From: Bacillus methanolicus PB1
GTDB lineage: Bacteria; Bacillota; Bacilli; Bacillales; Cytobacillaceae
Assembly (NCBI RefSeq): GCF_000262755.1
Contig: NZ_AFEU01000001.1
Location: 868,001-932,000 of the forward strand
Length of the DNA stretch: 64,000 nt
Reading direction: 5' to 3'
A program made the translations under genes and the position numbers. Below the pieces are notes generated by a model. The model had not been told where the DNA came from and ran no database searches. It saw only the letters and a list, made by a program, of their open reading frames with translations. This document shows positions 16,944 to 25,961 of this stretch, one piece after another (position 1 is the first letter of the stretch; each line of letters begins with the position of its first letter).

Positions 16944-18176
16944 ATGAATGATTTTCAAACGAATTTAGAAAAATACGCTGAACTGGCAGTCAAAGTCGGA
17001 GTCAATATTCAAAAAGGGCAAACGCTCGTAGTTAACGCAGCCATCGATGCTGCACAATTAGTAAGGCTTATTGTAAAAAAAGCTTACGAAACCGGTGCGG
17101 ATAATGTGGTCGTTAATTGGTCCGACGATATTGTCACAAGAATCAAATATGATTTGGCTCCTGATGAAGCTTTTCTTACATACCCTAAGTGGAGGGCAAA
17201 GGAAACCGAAGAATTAGCAGAAAAAGGTGCGGCCTTTATGTCAATTGTTTCTTCCAGCCCTGATTTATTAAAAGGAGTAGATCCTGAGCGTATTTCCAAT
17301 TTTCAAAAGACAGCAGGTAAAGCACTCGAAAACTATCGCAAATATATCTTATCCGATAAAATCAGTTGGACTGTCATCGCTGCTCCATCAGAGGCTTGGG
17401 CTGAAAAAGTATTCCATCATGAACCTAAAGAAACAAGGGTCCAAATGCTTTGGGATGCTATTTTTAAAGCGACTCGCACTGATTTGGAAGACCCTGTTAA
17501 AGCCTGGAAAAAACATAATGAGACCCTTCACAAAAAAGTACAATATTTGAATAACAAACGGTATAAAAAACTGTATTACAAAGCTCCCGGCACAGATTTA
17601 ACAATCGAATTGCCGGTCAACCACCTTTGGGTAGGTGCAGGCAGCGTAAATGAAAAAGGCATCGATTTCATGGCCAATATGCCAACGGAAGAAGTATTCA
17701 CCGTTCCGCACAGAAATGGAGTAAACGGTTATGTTTCAAGCACAAAGCCTTTGAGCTACAGCGGAAACATTATAAATAACTTTACGCTTACTTTTGAAAA
17801 CGGAAGAATCGTTGAAGTAAAAGCGGAAGAAGGAGAAGAAATATTAAAACGGCTGATCGATACGGACGAAGGCTCCCACTACCTTGGTGAAGTTGCTCTT
17901 GTTCCGCATAACTCGCCGATCTCCCAATCAAACATTTTGTTCTATAATACTCTGTTTGATGAAAACGCCTCTAACCACCTTGCAATCGGAAGTGCGTATG
18001 CGTTTTGTCTTGAAGGCGGAAAGGCTATGTCATCTGATGAATTAAAAGCAAATGGTTTAAATGAAAGCATAACACACGTCGATTTTATGATCGGTTCAGC
18101 AGAAATGGATATTGACGGAATAACGGCTGACGGAAAATCAGAGCCTGTGTTCAGGAGAGGCGGCTGGGCTTTTTAA
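16944..18176 (+). CDS. ampS: Aminopeptidase AmpS (M29 family)
   Basis: 410 residues, ATG 16944 after AAGGAGAATAAAAAA. M29 hallmarks: an N-terminal KYAELAVKVGVNIQKGQTL, then the metal ligands in TEEVFTVPHRNGVNG (His and Glu), EEGEEILKRLI, YLGEVALVPHNSPIS and THVDFMIGS. The family comprises cytosolic metal-dependent exopeptidases with broad N-terminal specificity. The length equals B. subtilis AmpS (410). It is monocistronic, with a strong terminator downstream. Confidence 0.93.
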   Translation: MNDFQTNLEKYAELAVKVGVNIQKGQTLVVNAAIDAAQLVRLIVKKAYETGADNVVVNWSDDIVTRIKYDLAPDEAFLTYPKWRAKETEELAEKGAAFMSIVSSSPDLLKGVDPERISNFQKTAGKALENYRKYILSDKISWTVIAAPSEAWAEKVFHHEPKETRVQMLWDAIFKATRTDLEDPVKAWKKHNETLHKKVQYLNNKRYKKLYYKAPGTDLTIELPVNHLWVGAGSVNEKGIDFMANMPTEEVFTVPHRNGVNGYVSSTKPLSYSGNIINNFTLTFENGRIVEVKAEEGEEILKRLIDTDEGSHYLGEVALVPHNSPISQSNILFYNTLFDENASNHLAIGSAYAFCLEGGKAMSSDELKANGLNESITHVDFMIGSAEMDIDGITADGKSEPVFRRGGWAF

Positions 18177-18188
18177 AAACACCTTTGA

Positions 18189-18224
18189 AAAGATCATGCA
18201 CTCTTTTTGGCATGATCTTTTTTT
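18189..18224 (+). terminator. Terminator of ampS
   Basis: AAAGATCATGC (18189-18199) pairs perfectly with GCATGATCTTT (18210-18220), followed by TTTT. Confidence 0.9.
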
Positions 18225-18349
18225 CAAAAAGCCCCCTGCAGTGTAACAAGAGTCATTACAACTTTCTTGTGAATATGGGACGATAAATGCTACTGCCTCT
18301 TTATGAAATCCTTAAATATCCGTATTTTTATAATCGGAGGGGAAACGTT

Positions 18350-18625
18350 ATGGTACAACAATTACGGATAATTGTTTCAGGAAAAGTTCAAGGAGTTGGC
18401 TTTCGGTATTTTACACAAATGAAGGCCAATACGTATGGTATAACAGGATGGGTACGAAATCTGCCTAATGGTAATGTAGAAATCATCGCAGAAGGAAATA
18501 AGGAAGATTTAGTTCTTTTTCTTAACAGCATTAAGGATGGAAACCCTTTTTCAAGGGTAAGCCGAATAGAAACAGCAGAAACAAACGAAATCAGCGGTTT
18601 TACATCTTTTACGATTAAATATTAA
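18350..18625 (+). CDS. acyP: Acylphosphatase (YflL-type)
   Basis: 91 residues from ATG 18350, preceded by CGGAGGGGAAACGTT; the frame is open to 18287 but without homology. Catalytic signatures are intact: GKVQGVGFRYF (phosphate-binding loop with Arg) and GWVRNLPNGNVEIIAEG (with the Asn). It hydrolyses acyl phosphates in the cytosol. B. subtilis YflL is the orthologue by size and neighbourhood. Confidence 0.95.
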   Translation: MVQQLRIIVSGKVQGVGFRYFTQMKANTYGITGWVRNLPNGNVEIIAEGNKEDLVLFLNSIKDGNPFSRVSRIETAETNEISGFTSFTIKY

Positions 18626-18656
18626 AAGGAACAAAGCGATCCACTTTGTTCCTTTT
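18624..18656. terminator. Bidirectional terminator between acyP and queF
   Basis: AAAAGGAACAAAG pairs perfectly with CTTTGTTCCTTTT around CGATCCA. Confidence 0.85.
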
Positions 18657-18709
18657 GTTTTCATCTTCCATGACAAACCTGGATCCCAGCATCCATTAAT
18701 ATCTTTCTT

Positions 18710-19207
18710 TTAGCGATTATCGATTTTTTCCGGGTAAAGATCGTGGTTCATCAGGCGATATTCTGCCATTTGTTCATATTTTGTTCCCGGTCTGCCGTAG
18801 TTTACATAAGGGTCAATGGAGATGCCGCCTCTCGGGGTAAATTTCCCCCACACTTCAATATATTTCGGATCCATTAAGTCAATCAAATCATTCATAATAA
18901 TGTTTATACAGTCTTCATGGAAGTCTCCGTGGTTGCGGAAACTGAACAAATATAGTTTTAAAGATTTGCTTTCGACCATTTTTTTATCAGGAATATAACT
19001 GATATAAATGGTCGCAAAATCAGGCTGGCCAGTGATCGGGCACAAGCTCGTAAACTCCGGACAATTGAATTTTACAAAATAATCACGATTCGGATGTTTA
19101 TTATCAAAAGCCTCTAACACTTCCGGTGCATAATCGAAGACATACTTAGTCCCTTGATTACCAAGCAGCGTTAAATCTTTCAATTCTTCCTTTTTTCTTC
19201 CGGACAT
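18710..19207 (-). CDS. queF: NADPH-dependent 7-cyano-7-deazaguanine (preQ0) reductase
   Basis: 165 residues from ATG 19207 with AAGGGAGG upstream, the same length as B. subtilis QueF; the frame is open to 19258 but homology starts here. The catalytic Cys is in [17 protein letters not shown], and [14 protein letters not shown] carries the conserved Glu/Asp residues. It reduces preQ0 to preQ1 in queuosine synthesis. In B. subtilis it belongs to queCDEF under a preQ1 riboswitch; here it is alone, no such riboswitch is visible, and a degenerate TnpB element lies only about 35 bp upstream. Confidence 0.95.
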   Translation of the reverse strand: MSGRKKEELKDLTLLGNQGTKYVFDYAPEVLEAFDNKHPNRDYFVKFNCPEFTSLCPITGQPDFATIYISYIPDKKMVESKSLKLYLFSFRNHGDFHEDCINIIMNDLIDLMDPKYIEVWGKFTPRGGISIDPYVNYGRPGTKYEQMAEYRLMNHDLYPEKIDNR

Positions 19208-19240
19208 AAAAAAAGCCTCCCTTTTATCTTTATCTAGGCT

Positions 19241-19605
19241 AGAAAACTCCCACCTCAAGGAATGTACAGGGCGTTATCCTAATAAGTAGGTGGGAGATGA
19301 ATCGCCTTCGGACAAGGGATGGCTATTTGCCATCTCGATTGTCCGACTGTTCGAGAGAAACTTACAATAAATGAAAAATAGTTTGAGTACGAGTGCCAAA
19401 TCCATTTTTCTTTGTAGGCATCTTCTGCGGAACCCTCATAATCGAGATATTAACGCAAGTATCAATCTTAAAAATGAAGCCATAAGACTTTTAACTGCAG
19501 GGACTGCGGGGCTAGCCTACTAAGATAACCGAAGGATACTTCGGTGTTCGTAGGAATCTCCCACTTCAGACAACCTGCAAGGATGTTAAGTGACGAGAGG
19601 TTCAA
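19241..19605 (+). mobile_element. Internally deleted derivative of the TnpB element
   Basis: The left hairpin (CTCCCACCT near 19247 pairing with AGGTGGGAG) and the right end (from about 19430, TGCGGAACCCTCATAATCGAG onward) match the intact element at 2175-3577, but all of tnpB except about its last 30 codons is missing. An additional hairpin GGACAA...GATGGC/GCCATC...TTGTCC is present at 19306-19343. The retained part equals the predicted guide-RNA region. It sits between queF and a decayed gene. Confidence 0.8.
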
Positions 19606-19828
19606 AGAATTGTCAGTAGTAACTATAGGAAAAAACAGGGCATATGTCAACAAGAAAAAAACACCTCTGAATAGCCGGATGCGTTCTACATGCTGGCATA
19701 GTATAATAGCGTTTAGTGATTGAAAAGGTGGGGAAAAAATGTGGAATGAATTTTAGAAAAAGGCCGCCTTCACAAACTAATGGCAGAACAAGGCGATTTT
19801 AACTTTGTTACTATCGTTTTGTTCCCTC

Positions 19829-19912
19829 AAAAATCTCTAATAAGGCACATGAGGGAATAACCTATCGACAATATGTTAATTCCTCCAACTCATGTGTCTT
19901 GTTAGGGATTTT
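19829..19912. repeat. Long imperfect hairpin, 25-bp arms
   Basis: AAAAATCTCTAATAAGGCAC (from 19829, continuing ATGAG) pairs with CTCATGTGTCTTGTTAGGGA (then TTTTTT) with three mismatches. It is in the gap between the TnpB derivative and a decayed ORF. It could be a terminator or a small non-autonomous element; nothing else was found in 19606-19949. Confidence 0.55.
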
Positions 19913-19949
19913 TTATGCCCTTTAACGTTCGAACAAAGGAAGTGAAACC

Positions 19950-20330
19950 ATGAAAAGCAAATATCACCCCTTGGAATTATCTTATGAAGAACTTCAGAGA
20001 AGCTTCAAACGAATGGATACATACTTTAAGGAAAACGAAATACCGCTTGAAGAGAAGATGAATTTTATTCAGGCTATAATCCACTTACGGCAAACCCTTC
20101 TCCTATTCCCTTCCAATCACCAATCACCGCAAAACAAAAAGACAGTATATGAAGGAATATGCTTCCAAACCTTCCGTATAAAGAAATAGAACTTACATTG
20201 ACCGATTAAGGAAGCAAAGAAGCTTGATGCAAGATACAACAAGCAGAGGAAAACCTATTTCATTCCTGCTACTCTTCATCGTTTAAGGGAATTGTATCAG
20301 TTACCTGAAGAATGGATCATAGAATTATAA
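19950..20330 (+). pseudogene. Decayed small gene, unknown
   Basis: A 79-residue frame from ATG 19950 (AAAGGAAGTGAAACC upstream) begins MKSKYHPLELSYEELQRSF and is helical and charged up to about residue 50. It then loses coherence and stops at TAG 20187 and TGA 20199. The same frame afterwards reads protein-like, KEAKKLDARYNKQRKTYF then HRLRELYQLPEEWIIEL, and ends at TAA 20328. Between these parts a different frame (LPYKEIELTLTD) looks better, so two compensating frameshifts are likely. I do not recognise the family. Confidence 0.45.
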
Positions 20331-20404
20331 TTTTTTCGGAAATTGAAACCTTGGAGTCTTGGCGTTCGTTTTTCTATCAACAATATTTCTCGAGGTGAAA
20401 AAAT

Positions 20405-21046
20405 ATGTATGCTCATAGCGAACAAGAGTATTTGCCTTCCGTATTAAGAGCTTTTGCTCTCTCATTAGCCTTTGCCGTCCTTGGTATGGCAGCAGGAATT
20501 TATGTTCCGCCGTCATTAATTCTTCCTCTCGTTTTTGTTGAACCAGCCATGTTAATTGGAGTATTATTCTTACGCCGGAGAAAAGCGATTTCGTATACGT
20601 TCCTTTATACATTTACCTTTATTTCCGGAATTACGGCTTATCCAGTAGTCGAGCATTACCTTGCAACCGTTGGAGCGAATGCAGTTTTAATGGCGATCGG
20701 AACAACAACCGTTGTATTCACGGGGCTTGCTGTTTATGCTTCTGTTACAAAACGCGATTTATCCTTCTTAGGCGGGATGCTGTTTGCAGCACTGCTTGCC
20801 TTGATTGCAATTGGGATTTTTAATATCTTCTGGCCGTTAAGCTCAACCGGAATGCTTGCTTATTCTTTCATCGGTGTTTTAGTCTTCAGTGGACATGTGT
20901 TATTTGATTTTAATCGGATGAAGCATTACGGAGTTAGTCCTGAAGAAGTCCCATTAATGGCCTTAAACCTATATTTTGATTTTGTTAACTTATTTATTAA
21001 TATCCTGAACGCTAACGAAACAAAGAGAAATGCTGCACATTTTTGA
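20405..21046 (+). CDS. yetJ: BAX inhibitor-1 family pH-sensitive calcium leak protein (YetJ-like)
   Basis: 213 residues, seven hydrophobic helices, ATG 20405 after CGAGGTGAAAAAAT. The two Asp residues that form the proton-sensing pair in BsYetJ can be placed in GHVLFDFNRMKH and LNLYFDFVNLF. YYPVVEH-like GITAYPVVEHYLATVG fits the family core. B. subtilis YetJ (214 residues) is a structurally characterised calcium leak channel. It is monocistronic with a terminator downstream. Confidence 0.9.
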   Translation: MYAHSEQEYLPSVLRAFALSLAFAVLGMAAGIYVPPSLILPLVFVEPAMLIGVLFLRRRKAISYTFLYTFTFISGITAYPVVEHYLATVGANAVLMAIGTTTVVFTGLAVYASVTKRDLSFLGGMLFAALLALIAIGIFNIFWPLSSTGMLAYSFIGVLVFSGHVLFDFNRMKHYGVSPEEVPLMALNLYFDFVNLFINILNANETKRNAAHF

Positions 21047-21075
21047 GAATCTTTGGAATCCTTTCAGTAATGATT

Positions 21076-21110
21076 AAAAAGGTGCGGTCAATTGGATCTG
21101 CACCTTTTTA
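21076..21110 (+). terminator. Terminator of yetJ
   Basis: AAAAAGGTGC pairs with GCACCTTTTT across a 14-base loop. Confidence 0.8.
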
Positions 21111-21122
21111 ATTTTGAAGCAA

Positions 21123-22448
21123 TTAAATATTCCTTGGATAGGTTCTCAAGCTCCATGAAATGCCGATTTTTTTACATATTGTCAAATAATGCATGAGCGC
21201 TAATAATACTGCTCCCGTATTCATACCGATAATAATTCCTCCCATTTGGAAATCATGAAGAGATCCGAGAAAATACATAAGCGAAAAGGAAATCACGGTA
21301 GACCATATGGAATGAATAAATGTATCTTTCAAAAGGCCAAGTCCGATTAAATACGCTTGCATGGGAATAACAAAAAAGTGGAATAAAAAGTATGGCCAGA
21401 GCATTTGCAAATATCCCGCTGCAGTTGCGGAATGAAAAAACAAACTGGTAAGAGGCTCGGCAAAGAAATACATAATGGTCACTGCAAGAGACCCATATAA
21501 AAGTGTTAGAACCATCACCTGCTGCAGCAGTCTTTGCAGCCGATGCGTTTCTTTTTTTGTATATGCTTTTGAAACGGTTGGAATTAGCATAGTAAGCAGT
21601 GAATGAGCAATAAATGCCGGAAAAAATCCAATCGTTATTACGACCCCTGCTAACATCCCAAAATGCTCTGTTGCCAGATTTTCATTGAAGCCTGAGCGAA
21701 CTAATGCTGTCTTGATTAAAAACGGCTCAATAGCGTTGGTAAAAGCATGAAAAATTCGCATGGCAGTAGTCGGAATTGACACGGCCATCAAGTTTTGCAA
21801 AACGGTTTTCTTACTAATAAGATTTTGTGGCCCCTGTTTCAAGTGTTGAAACTGAACGATAAACATGTGAATCAAATACACAAAAACGATAAACTCGCTT
21901 CCAACCAGGGTGCAAAACGCAACAAGAAGCGCCGTTTCCATTTCAAACTGAAATAACTGATAAACGAGTACAAGCAGGCCGAGTTGGACCACTTTCCGCA
22001 AAAAATTGGAAACAGCTATTTTCCCCATTTGTTGTTTTCCCATAAAATATCCTCTTGCAATAGAAGAAAATGAGACCACTGGAATAAGTAAAATGACAAG
22101 CCATTTTAAGAGCGGATGGTAATGCTGAAATACTGGAATATGCGGGATAAGGACAGCCGTTAAAATAAACAAGCAAGCGGTAAATATGATAGTTAATCGG
22201 ATCGCATGCTGAAGCATGCTTTTATGGTATTTGCTATCCCTCTCCGCTATGAATTTTGAAATGGATATAGGCAATTCCAGACTTGCAAGCAAAATGATAA
22301 AAAAGATAGAAGGGAGAATGGTCATATAAAGGCCCATCCCTCGTTCCCCCAGTTCATTTGCAAGAATCATATTCACAAGAAATTCGATACACTCGCTAAA
22401 AAAAGCCGCTGCTGCTAACAGCAGCGTTCCTTTAAAAAAAGAACTCAT
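21123..22448 (-). CDS. SpoVB/MurJ-superfamily polysaccharide flippase
   Basis: 441 residues from ATG 22448, with AAGGAGAG eight bases upstream; the frame extends to 22496 without homology. About 13 hydrophobic spans. The N-terminal FKGTLLLAAAAFFSECIEFLVNMILANELGERGMGLY and LPISISKFIAERD are typical of the SpoVB/YkvU/YabM group, which moves lipid-linked glycans across membranes; SpoVB acts in spore cortex formation. Which paralogue this is cannot be settled by eye. Confidence 0.8.
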   Translation of the reverse strand: MSSFFKGTLLLAAAAFFSECIEFLVNMILANELGERGMGLYMTILPSIFFIILLASLELPISISKFIAERDSKYHKSMLQHAIRLTIIFTACLFILTAVLIPHIPVFQHYHPLLKWLVILLIPVVSFSSIARGYFMGKQQMGKIAVSNFLRKVVQLGLLVLVYQLFQFEMETALLVAFCTLVGSEFIVFVYLIHMFIVQFQHLKQGPQNLISKKTVLQNLMAVSIPTTAMRIFHAFTNAIEPFLIKTALVRSGFNENLATEHFGMLAGVVITIGFFPAFIAHSLLTMLIPTVSKAYTKKETHRLQRLLQQVMVLTLLYGSLAVTIMYFFAEPLTSLFFHSATAAGYLQMLWPYFLFHFFVIPMQAYLIGLGLLKDTFIHSIWSTVISFSLMYFLGSLHDFQMGGIIIGMNTGAVLLALMHYLTICKKIGISWSLRTYPRNI

Positions 22449-22682
22449 GTTGTCTCTCCTTAAAAAAGATTGATTCGTTATATACATATGAGACAAGTAT
22501 CAAGATTATTTGAACTTTGTAAGATGAGCTGAGGTGTTGTTCATGAATTTTTCACTTTTTTACACAAATTAATTATGACGGTTAGAGGAAAAGGTATGCT
22601 TTTTAGGATTTGTTGTAATACTGAAATACTATTTTAAAAATACATTTTTTGTATTATGTAATATGTTTTAAAAGGAGGTTGT

Positions 22683-22730
22683 ATGATGTCTACGAACAAA
22701 AAGGACAAATTTTTTGAAGGGGTTCCCTAG
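22683..22730 (+). other. Very short ORF with strong ribosome site (15 residues)
   Basis: AAAAGGAGGTTGT directly precedes ATGATG at 22683, and the frame ends in TAG at 22728 after MMSTNKKDKFFEGVP. A terminator follows at once. It could be a real micropeptide, a leader peptide, or the stub of a deleted gene. Confidence 0.35.
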
Positions 22731-22750
22731 ATATTTACAATTCAAAATAA

Positions 22751-22790
22751 AAAACTGCCTATCCTCCTCTAAATAGGACAGGCAGTTTTG
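22751..22790. terminator. Terminator shared by the short ORF and liaR
   Basis: AAAACTGCCTATCCT pairs with AGGACAGGCAGTTTT (one mismatch), with T or A tracts on both sides. Confidence 0.85.
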
Positions 22791-22804
22791 TTATTTTAAA
22801 AAAA

Positions 22805-23437
22805 CTATTTAACTAGCGAATGCTTAAATGCATAAATAACTGCTTGGGTTCGATCCTGAACCTGGAGTTTACTTAAAATATTGCTTACGTGGGTTTTTAC
22901 TGTTTTTAATGCAATAAAAAGTTCATCTGCGATTTCCTGGTTTGTTTTTCCTTCAGCCATCAAGAGCAGAATTTCCCTTTCACGGCTTGTTAATTCGTCA
23001 TGAGGTTCACGCGAATTTTTTTTCCTCATTTTCATCATCATTTTTCCTGTTACTTCTGGTTCAAGTACGGATTGGCCGTGGTATGTAGCCCGGATTGCAT
23101 TGGCGATTTCACTTGCCTTCGAAGTTTTCAGCATATAACTCGTCGCACCTGCTTCCAGAGCCGGATACACTTTTTCGTCGTCTAAAAAGCTGGTTACAAT
23201 GATGATTTTGGCCTCGGGCCAGCTTTCAATGATTTTTCTCGTTGCCTCAATCCCATCCATTTCTTTCATTACCAGATCCATTAAAATAACATCCGGACGC
23301 AAGTCTAAAGCCATTTCAACTGCCATTTTTCCGTTATCTGCTTCTCCAATGACTTCAATGTCCGGCTGGGCAGACAGGTAAGAGGAAACCCCGATCCGAA
23401 CCATTTCATGATCATCTACAAACAACACTTTAATCAT
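22805..23437 (-). CDS. liaR: Response regulator LiaR (NarL family)
   Basis: 210 residues from ATG 23437 after GAAGGTGG. The receiver domain has [11 protein letters not shown], the phosphorylated Asp in VILMDLVM and Lys in [11 protein letters not shown] LuxR-type helix-turn-helix follows ([25 protein letters not shown]). It overlaps liaS by 8 bp. With LiaS and LiaF it forms the cell-envelope stress switch that responds to lipid II-cycle inhibitors and activates liaIH. Confidence 0.93.
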   Translation of the reverse strand: MIKVLFVDDHEMVRIGVSSYLSAQPDIEVIGEADNGKMAVEMALDLRPDVILMDLVMKEMDGIEATRKIIESWPEAKIIIVTSFLDDEKVYPALEAGATSYMLKTSKASEIANAIRATYHGQSVLEPEVTGKMMMKMRKKNSREPHDELTSREREILLLMAEGKTNQEIADELFIALKTVKTHVSNILSKLQVQDRTQAVIYAFKHSLVK

Positions 23438-24473
23438 AGGTACCACCTTCAATCATAATAGGAACTTTTACTTCCAGACGTGTGCCTTTCTGTTTAACAC
23501 TGACAATTTTTAACGTCCCGCCAATCTCTACTGCCCGTTCATACATGTTTTGGATTCCGTAAGAGCCTGCTTTTGTTTCTTCTACATCAAACCCGACTCC
23601 ATCATCCGTGACGCGGAGAATAATAAGATCATCCCGATGAATCAGTAGAACCTCAAGCTTCGTTGCCTTTGAGTGGCGGAGGGTATTTGATACAGACTCC
23701 TGTAAAATGCGAAACAAATGGTCTTCAACACCTTTATCCATTGGAAATTCCTCAAGTTTCCAGTGGATTTTCATTGTTACTTTTTGGGATAATTCGACTA
23801 ATAGTTCTTCAATTCCTTCTTTAAGCGATTTTCCTTTTAACGCAACAGGACGCAAGTGGAGAAGAAGGGCACGCATTTCCAGCTGGGACTGATGAATCAT
23901 TTCTTCCACCATTTTTAATTGTTTTGTTTCCCGATCATCCGATAATGGTTTACCCTCATTGATGGCGGACATGAGCATGGACGCTGCAAAAAGCTGCTGG
24001 CTGACTGAATCATGCAGCTCCCTGGCCAGCCGATTTCGCTCTTGTGAAATGATTTCCTGAATTCTGTTTTCCTGATCCTCTACTTTCTCCGTTGCAAGCC
24101 GCTGTGAAAGCTTCGTTTGTTCAGTAATCTGTTTTTGGATTTTTTGAATTCTTTGAGTAATTACTTCAAATTCAATTAATGAGCTTTGTTTTATCTCATC
24201 TATAGACCTGCCTTCTTCTATCTGATGCAGGCAGGAATCAACAGTCTGAATTTGTTTGCGCCAATATAATCCGGAAATAAGCCCAAAAATGATGCCAATT
24301 GCAATACAGACACTCGGTAAAAAAACAATAAAGGGAATATCCATTAATTCACGTTTCCATAATTGCGACCAATCCGGCAATGGAAATGAAGCAATCATTG
24401 CCGCTGTAATAAAAAGGAAAATAATGATCGAGAAACCTGCTCCCCAAATAATTTGGCGTTGAACGATATTCAT
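23430..24473 (-). CDS. liaS: Sensor histidine kinase LiaS
   Basis: 347 residues. Two N-terminal membrane segments flank a very short extracellular loop (intramembrane-sensing kinase), then a linker, the HisKA_3 dimerisation region with the phosphorylated His in [20 protein letters not shown], and the ATPase domain ([34 protein letters not shown]). Its first codon overlaps liaF by 4 bp. Confidence 0.93.
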   Translation of the reverse strand: MNIVQRQIIWGAGFSIIIFLFITAAMIASFPLPDWSQLWKRELMDIPFIVFLPSVCIAIGIIFGLISGLYWRKQIQTVDSCLHQIEEGRSIDEIKQSSLIEFEVITQRIQKIQKQITEQTKLSQRLATEKVEDQENRIQEIISQERNRLARELHDSVSQQLFAASMLMSAINEGKPLSDDRETKQLKMVEEMIHQSQLEMRALLLHLRPVALKGKSLKEGIEELLVELSQKVTMKIHWKLEEFPMDKGVEDHLFRILQESVSNTLRHSKATKLEVLLIHRDDLIILRVTDDGVGFDVEETKAGSYGIQNMYERAVEIGGTLKIVSVKQKGTRLEVKVPIMIEGGTYD

Positions 24474-25207
24474 ACCCGCTTCACCTCTAATTCTCCTACA
24501 ATGATAGAGGTGATGATTTTCACCTTTTGTTCCTGATTATCATAATCCGGTGTTTGGATGTGCAGGTTCTGATTAAATATCTTTTCTTCTTTATGATCAA
24601 AGATGCTCGCTGAACCGGCTAAACTTGAATGATTCACACTCACTTCCAGGTCATAAGGCACGAGCAACTGAACATTCCCGATCATTTTTCTAATAACAAT
24701 CACTGTTTCGCCTTTTGGCAGTACCGTATAGCTTAAATCGATGACTGTATCGCCAAATCCTGCTTGAATATTGATATCATTCCACTCATAAACATGTTCA
24801 GGCGTTTTTTGCTGTCCAAAAAAAATATTTTCAAGGACAGGCTTCCTTCTAATTACCGTTTTATCCCCTGTAGAAGATTTTTCATTTTCTTTTATGACGG
24901 GGATTATTTTTTCCGGATGGCGCTTGGACTGCGAAAATTGAATGATTAAATGAATCAGAATGGCAAGAAGAAAGAAGCGAAACGTGATCATCCCAAATAT
25001 GCTTGCAACGAAAAAAATCAAGCCTGCCCAGAACAGAAGAGTTCCAAATTTTCCAGGCATTATTTTTCGTCCTAGATAGATCATTCCACTTGCCACAAGA
25101 AGAGAGAAAATAATTCCTTTATTGAAAAAAGAGATTTCTAGAAAAAGCAATACGAAACCAATAATCAGAATCCAGCTTATATAATCGCTTTTAATTTTGT
25201 TTATCAT
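24470..25207 (-). CDS. liaF: LiaF, inhibitor of LiaR signalling
   Basis: 245 residues, close to B. subtilis LiaF (241). The first about 95 residues hold four membrane helices; the rest is a soluble beta-rich domain with KMIGNVQLLVPYDLEVSVNHSSLAGS, typical of the LiaF C-terminal domain. LiaF keeps LiaS-LiaR silent in the absence of envelope damage. Gene order liaF-liaS-liaR with short overlaps implies coupled translation. Confidence 0.92.
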   Translation of the reverse strand: MINKIKSDYISWILIIGFVLLFLEISFFNKGIIFSLLVASGMIYLGRKIMPGKFGTLLFWAGLIFFVASIFGMITFRFFLLAILIHLIIQFSQSKRHPEKIIPVIKENEKSSTGDKTVIRRKPVLENIFFGQQKTPEHVYEWNDINIQAGFGDTVIDLSYTVLPKGETVIVIRKMIGNVQLLVPYDLEVSVNHSSLAGSASIFDHKEEKIFNQNLHIQTPDYDNQEQKVKIITSIIVGELEVKRV

Positions 25208-25252
25208 AGTGGTTTCCTCCCTTCTTCTGGCTTAGGAAAAATTGGTTAATGA

Positions 25253-25279
25253 AAAAAGGCGCAGAGCTCTACGCCTTTA
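25253..25279 (-). terminator. Terminator between liaH and liaF
   Basis: In the operon direction AAAGGCG pairs with CGCCTTT around TAGAGCTCTG, followed by TTTC. It should give a short abundant liaIH message and limited read-through into liaFSR, as known for B. subtilis. Confidence 0.7.
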
Positions 25280-25294
25280 GAATACCAATTTCTT

Positions 25295-25942
25295 TTACAA
25301 TTGAGAATGCGGTTCTTCTTTTTTCATTTCTTTTTCCAACTGGGCGATGCGGGCATCAATTGTGCTGCGGTAATAAGAGCTGTTTACTTGGTGTTCCAAT
25401 CGATCAAGATAGGATTCAATTTCATGGAATCGTGAATAAGCTTTATTTGAATAAGCATTGTTTTCAAGGACTTTATTCATTCGGTGATAGGCGCGGGTTA
25501 CGTTTTCTCGTCCCATAAGCTCCATTCTGCGAATGTTCATGTCTTTTAATTTGTGCTTCATTTCTTCATATTTTTGTTCAAGTTCACTTAGCTGCTTCAA
25601 TGCAGTTTGCATTACTTCCTTAAGTCTTACCGCACGTTCCTCATATTGATGTTGTTCTCGGGAAGCAAATTCATAAAGCTCGGTTTCTCCTGCTTTTGAA
25701 GCAATTTCCGCCTGGCGTTTGCGTTTTTCTGCTAATTCAAGGGCATGATGATATTCACGTGTAAACTCTTCTTTTAATGTATATTGTCTTTCCAGCAATT
25801 TGCGAACTTTTTCAGTTTCATGTTCACACTTGCGCAAATACTGGTTAAGCAATGCAATCGGGTTTTTTTGCTCTTTTTGATCTAATACCTCATGAAGATC
25901 TGCCATAACTGAATTTTTAATACGTGTTATTAAATTTGTCAT
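25295..25942 (-). CDS. liaH: PspA/IM30-family membrane-stress protein LiaH
   Basis: 215 residues, almost entirely coiled coil with Glu/Lys/Arg/Gln-rich heptads; it begins MTNLITRIKNSVMADLHEVLD. ATG 25942 follows AAGGAGGATTCAAA. PspA-family proteins form large rings at the cytoplasmic membrane face and protect it under envelope stress; LiaI is the membrane anchor. It is the second gene of the LiaR-driven unit. Confidence 0.93.
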   Translation of the reverse strand: MTNLITRIKNSVMADLHEVLDQKEQKNPIALLNQYLRKCEHETEKVRKLLERQYTLKEEFTREYHHALELAEKRKRQAEIASKAGETELYEFASREQHQYEERAVRLKEVMQTALKQLSELEQKYEEMKHKLKDMNIRRMELMGRENVTRAYHRMNKVLENNAYSNKAYSRFHEIESYLDRLEHQVNSSYYRSTIDARIAQLEKEMKKEEPHSQL

Positions 25943-25961
25943 TTTGAATCCTCCTTATCCA

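Noticed and set aside
19208-19245. preQ1 riboswitch upstream of queF
   Set aside because: The characteristic short aptamer with its C-rich loop and A-rich tail is not present in the available upstream sequence.
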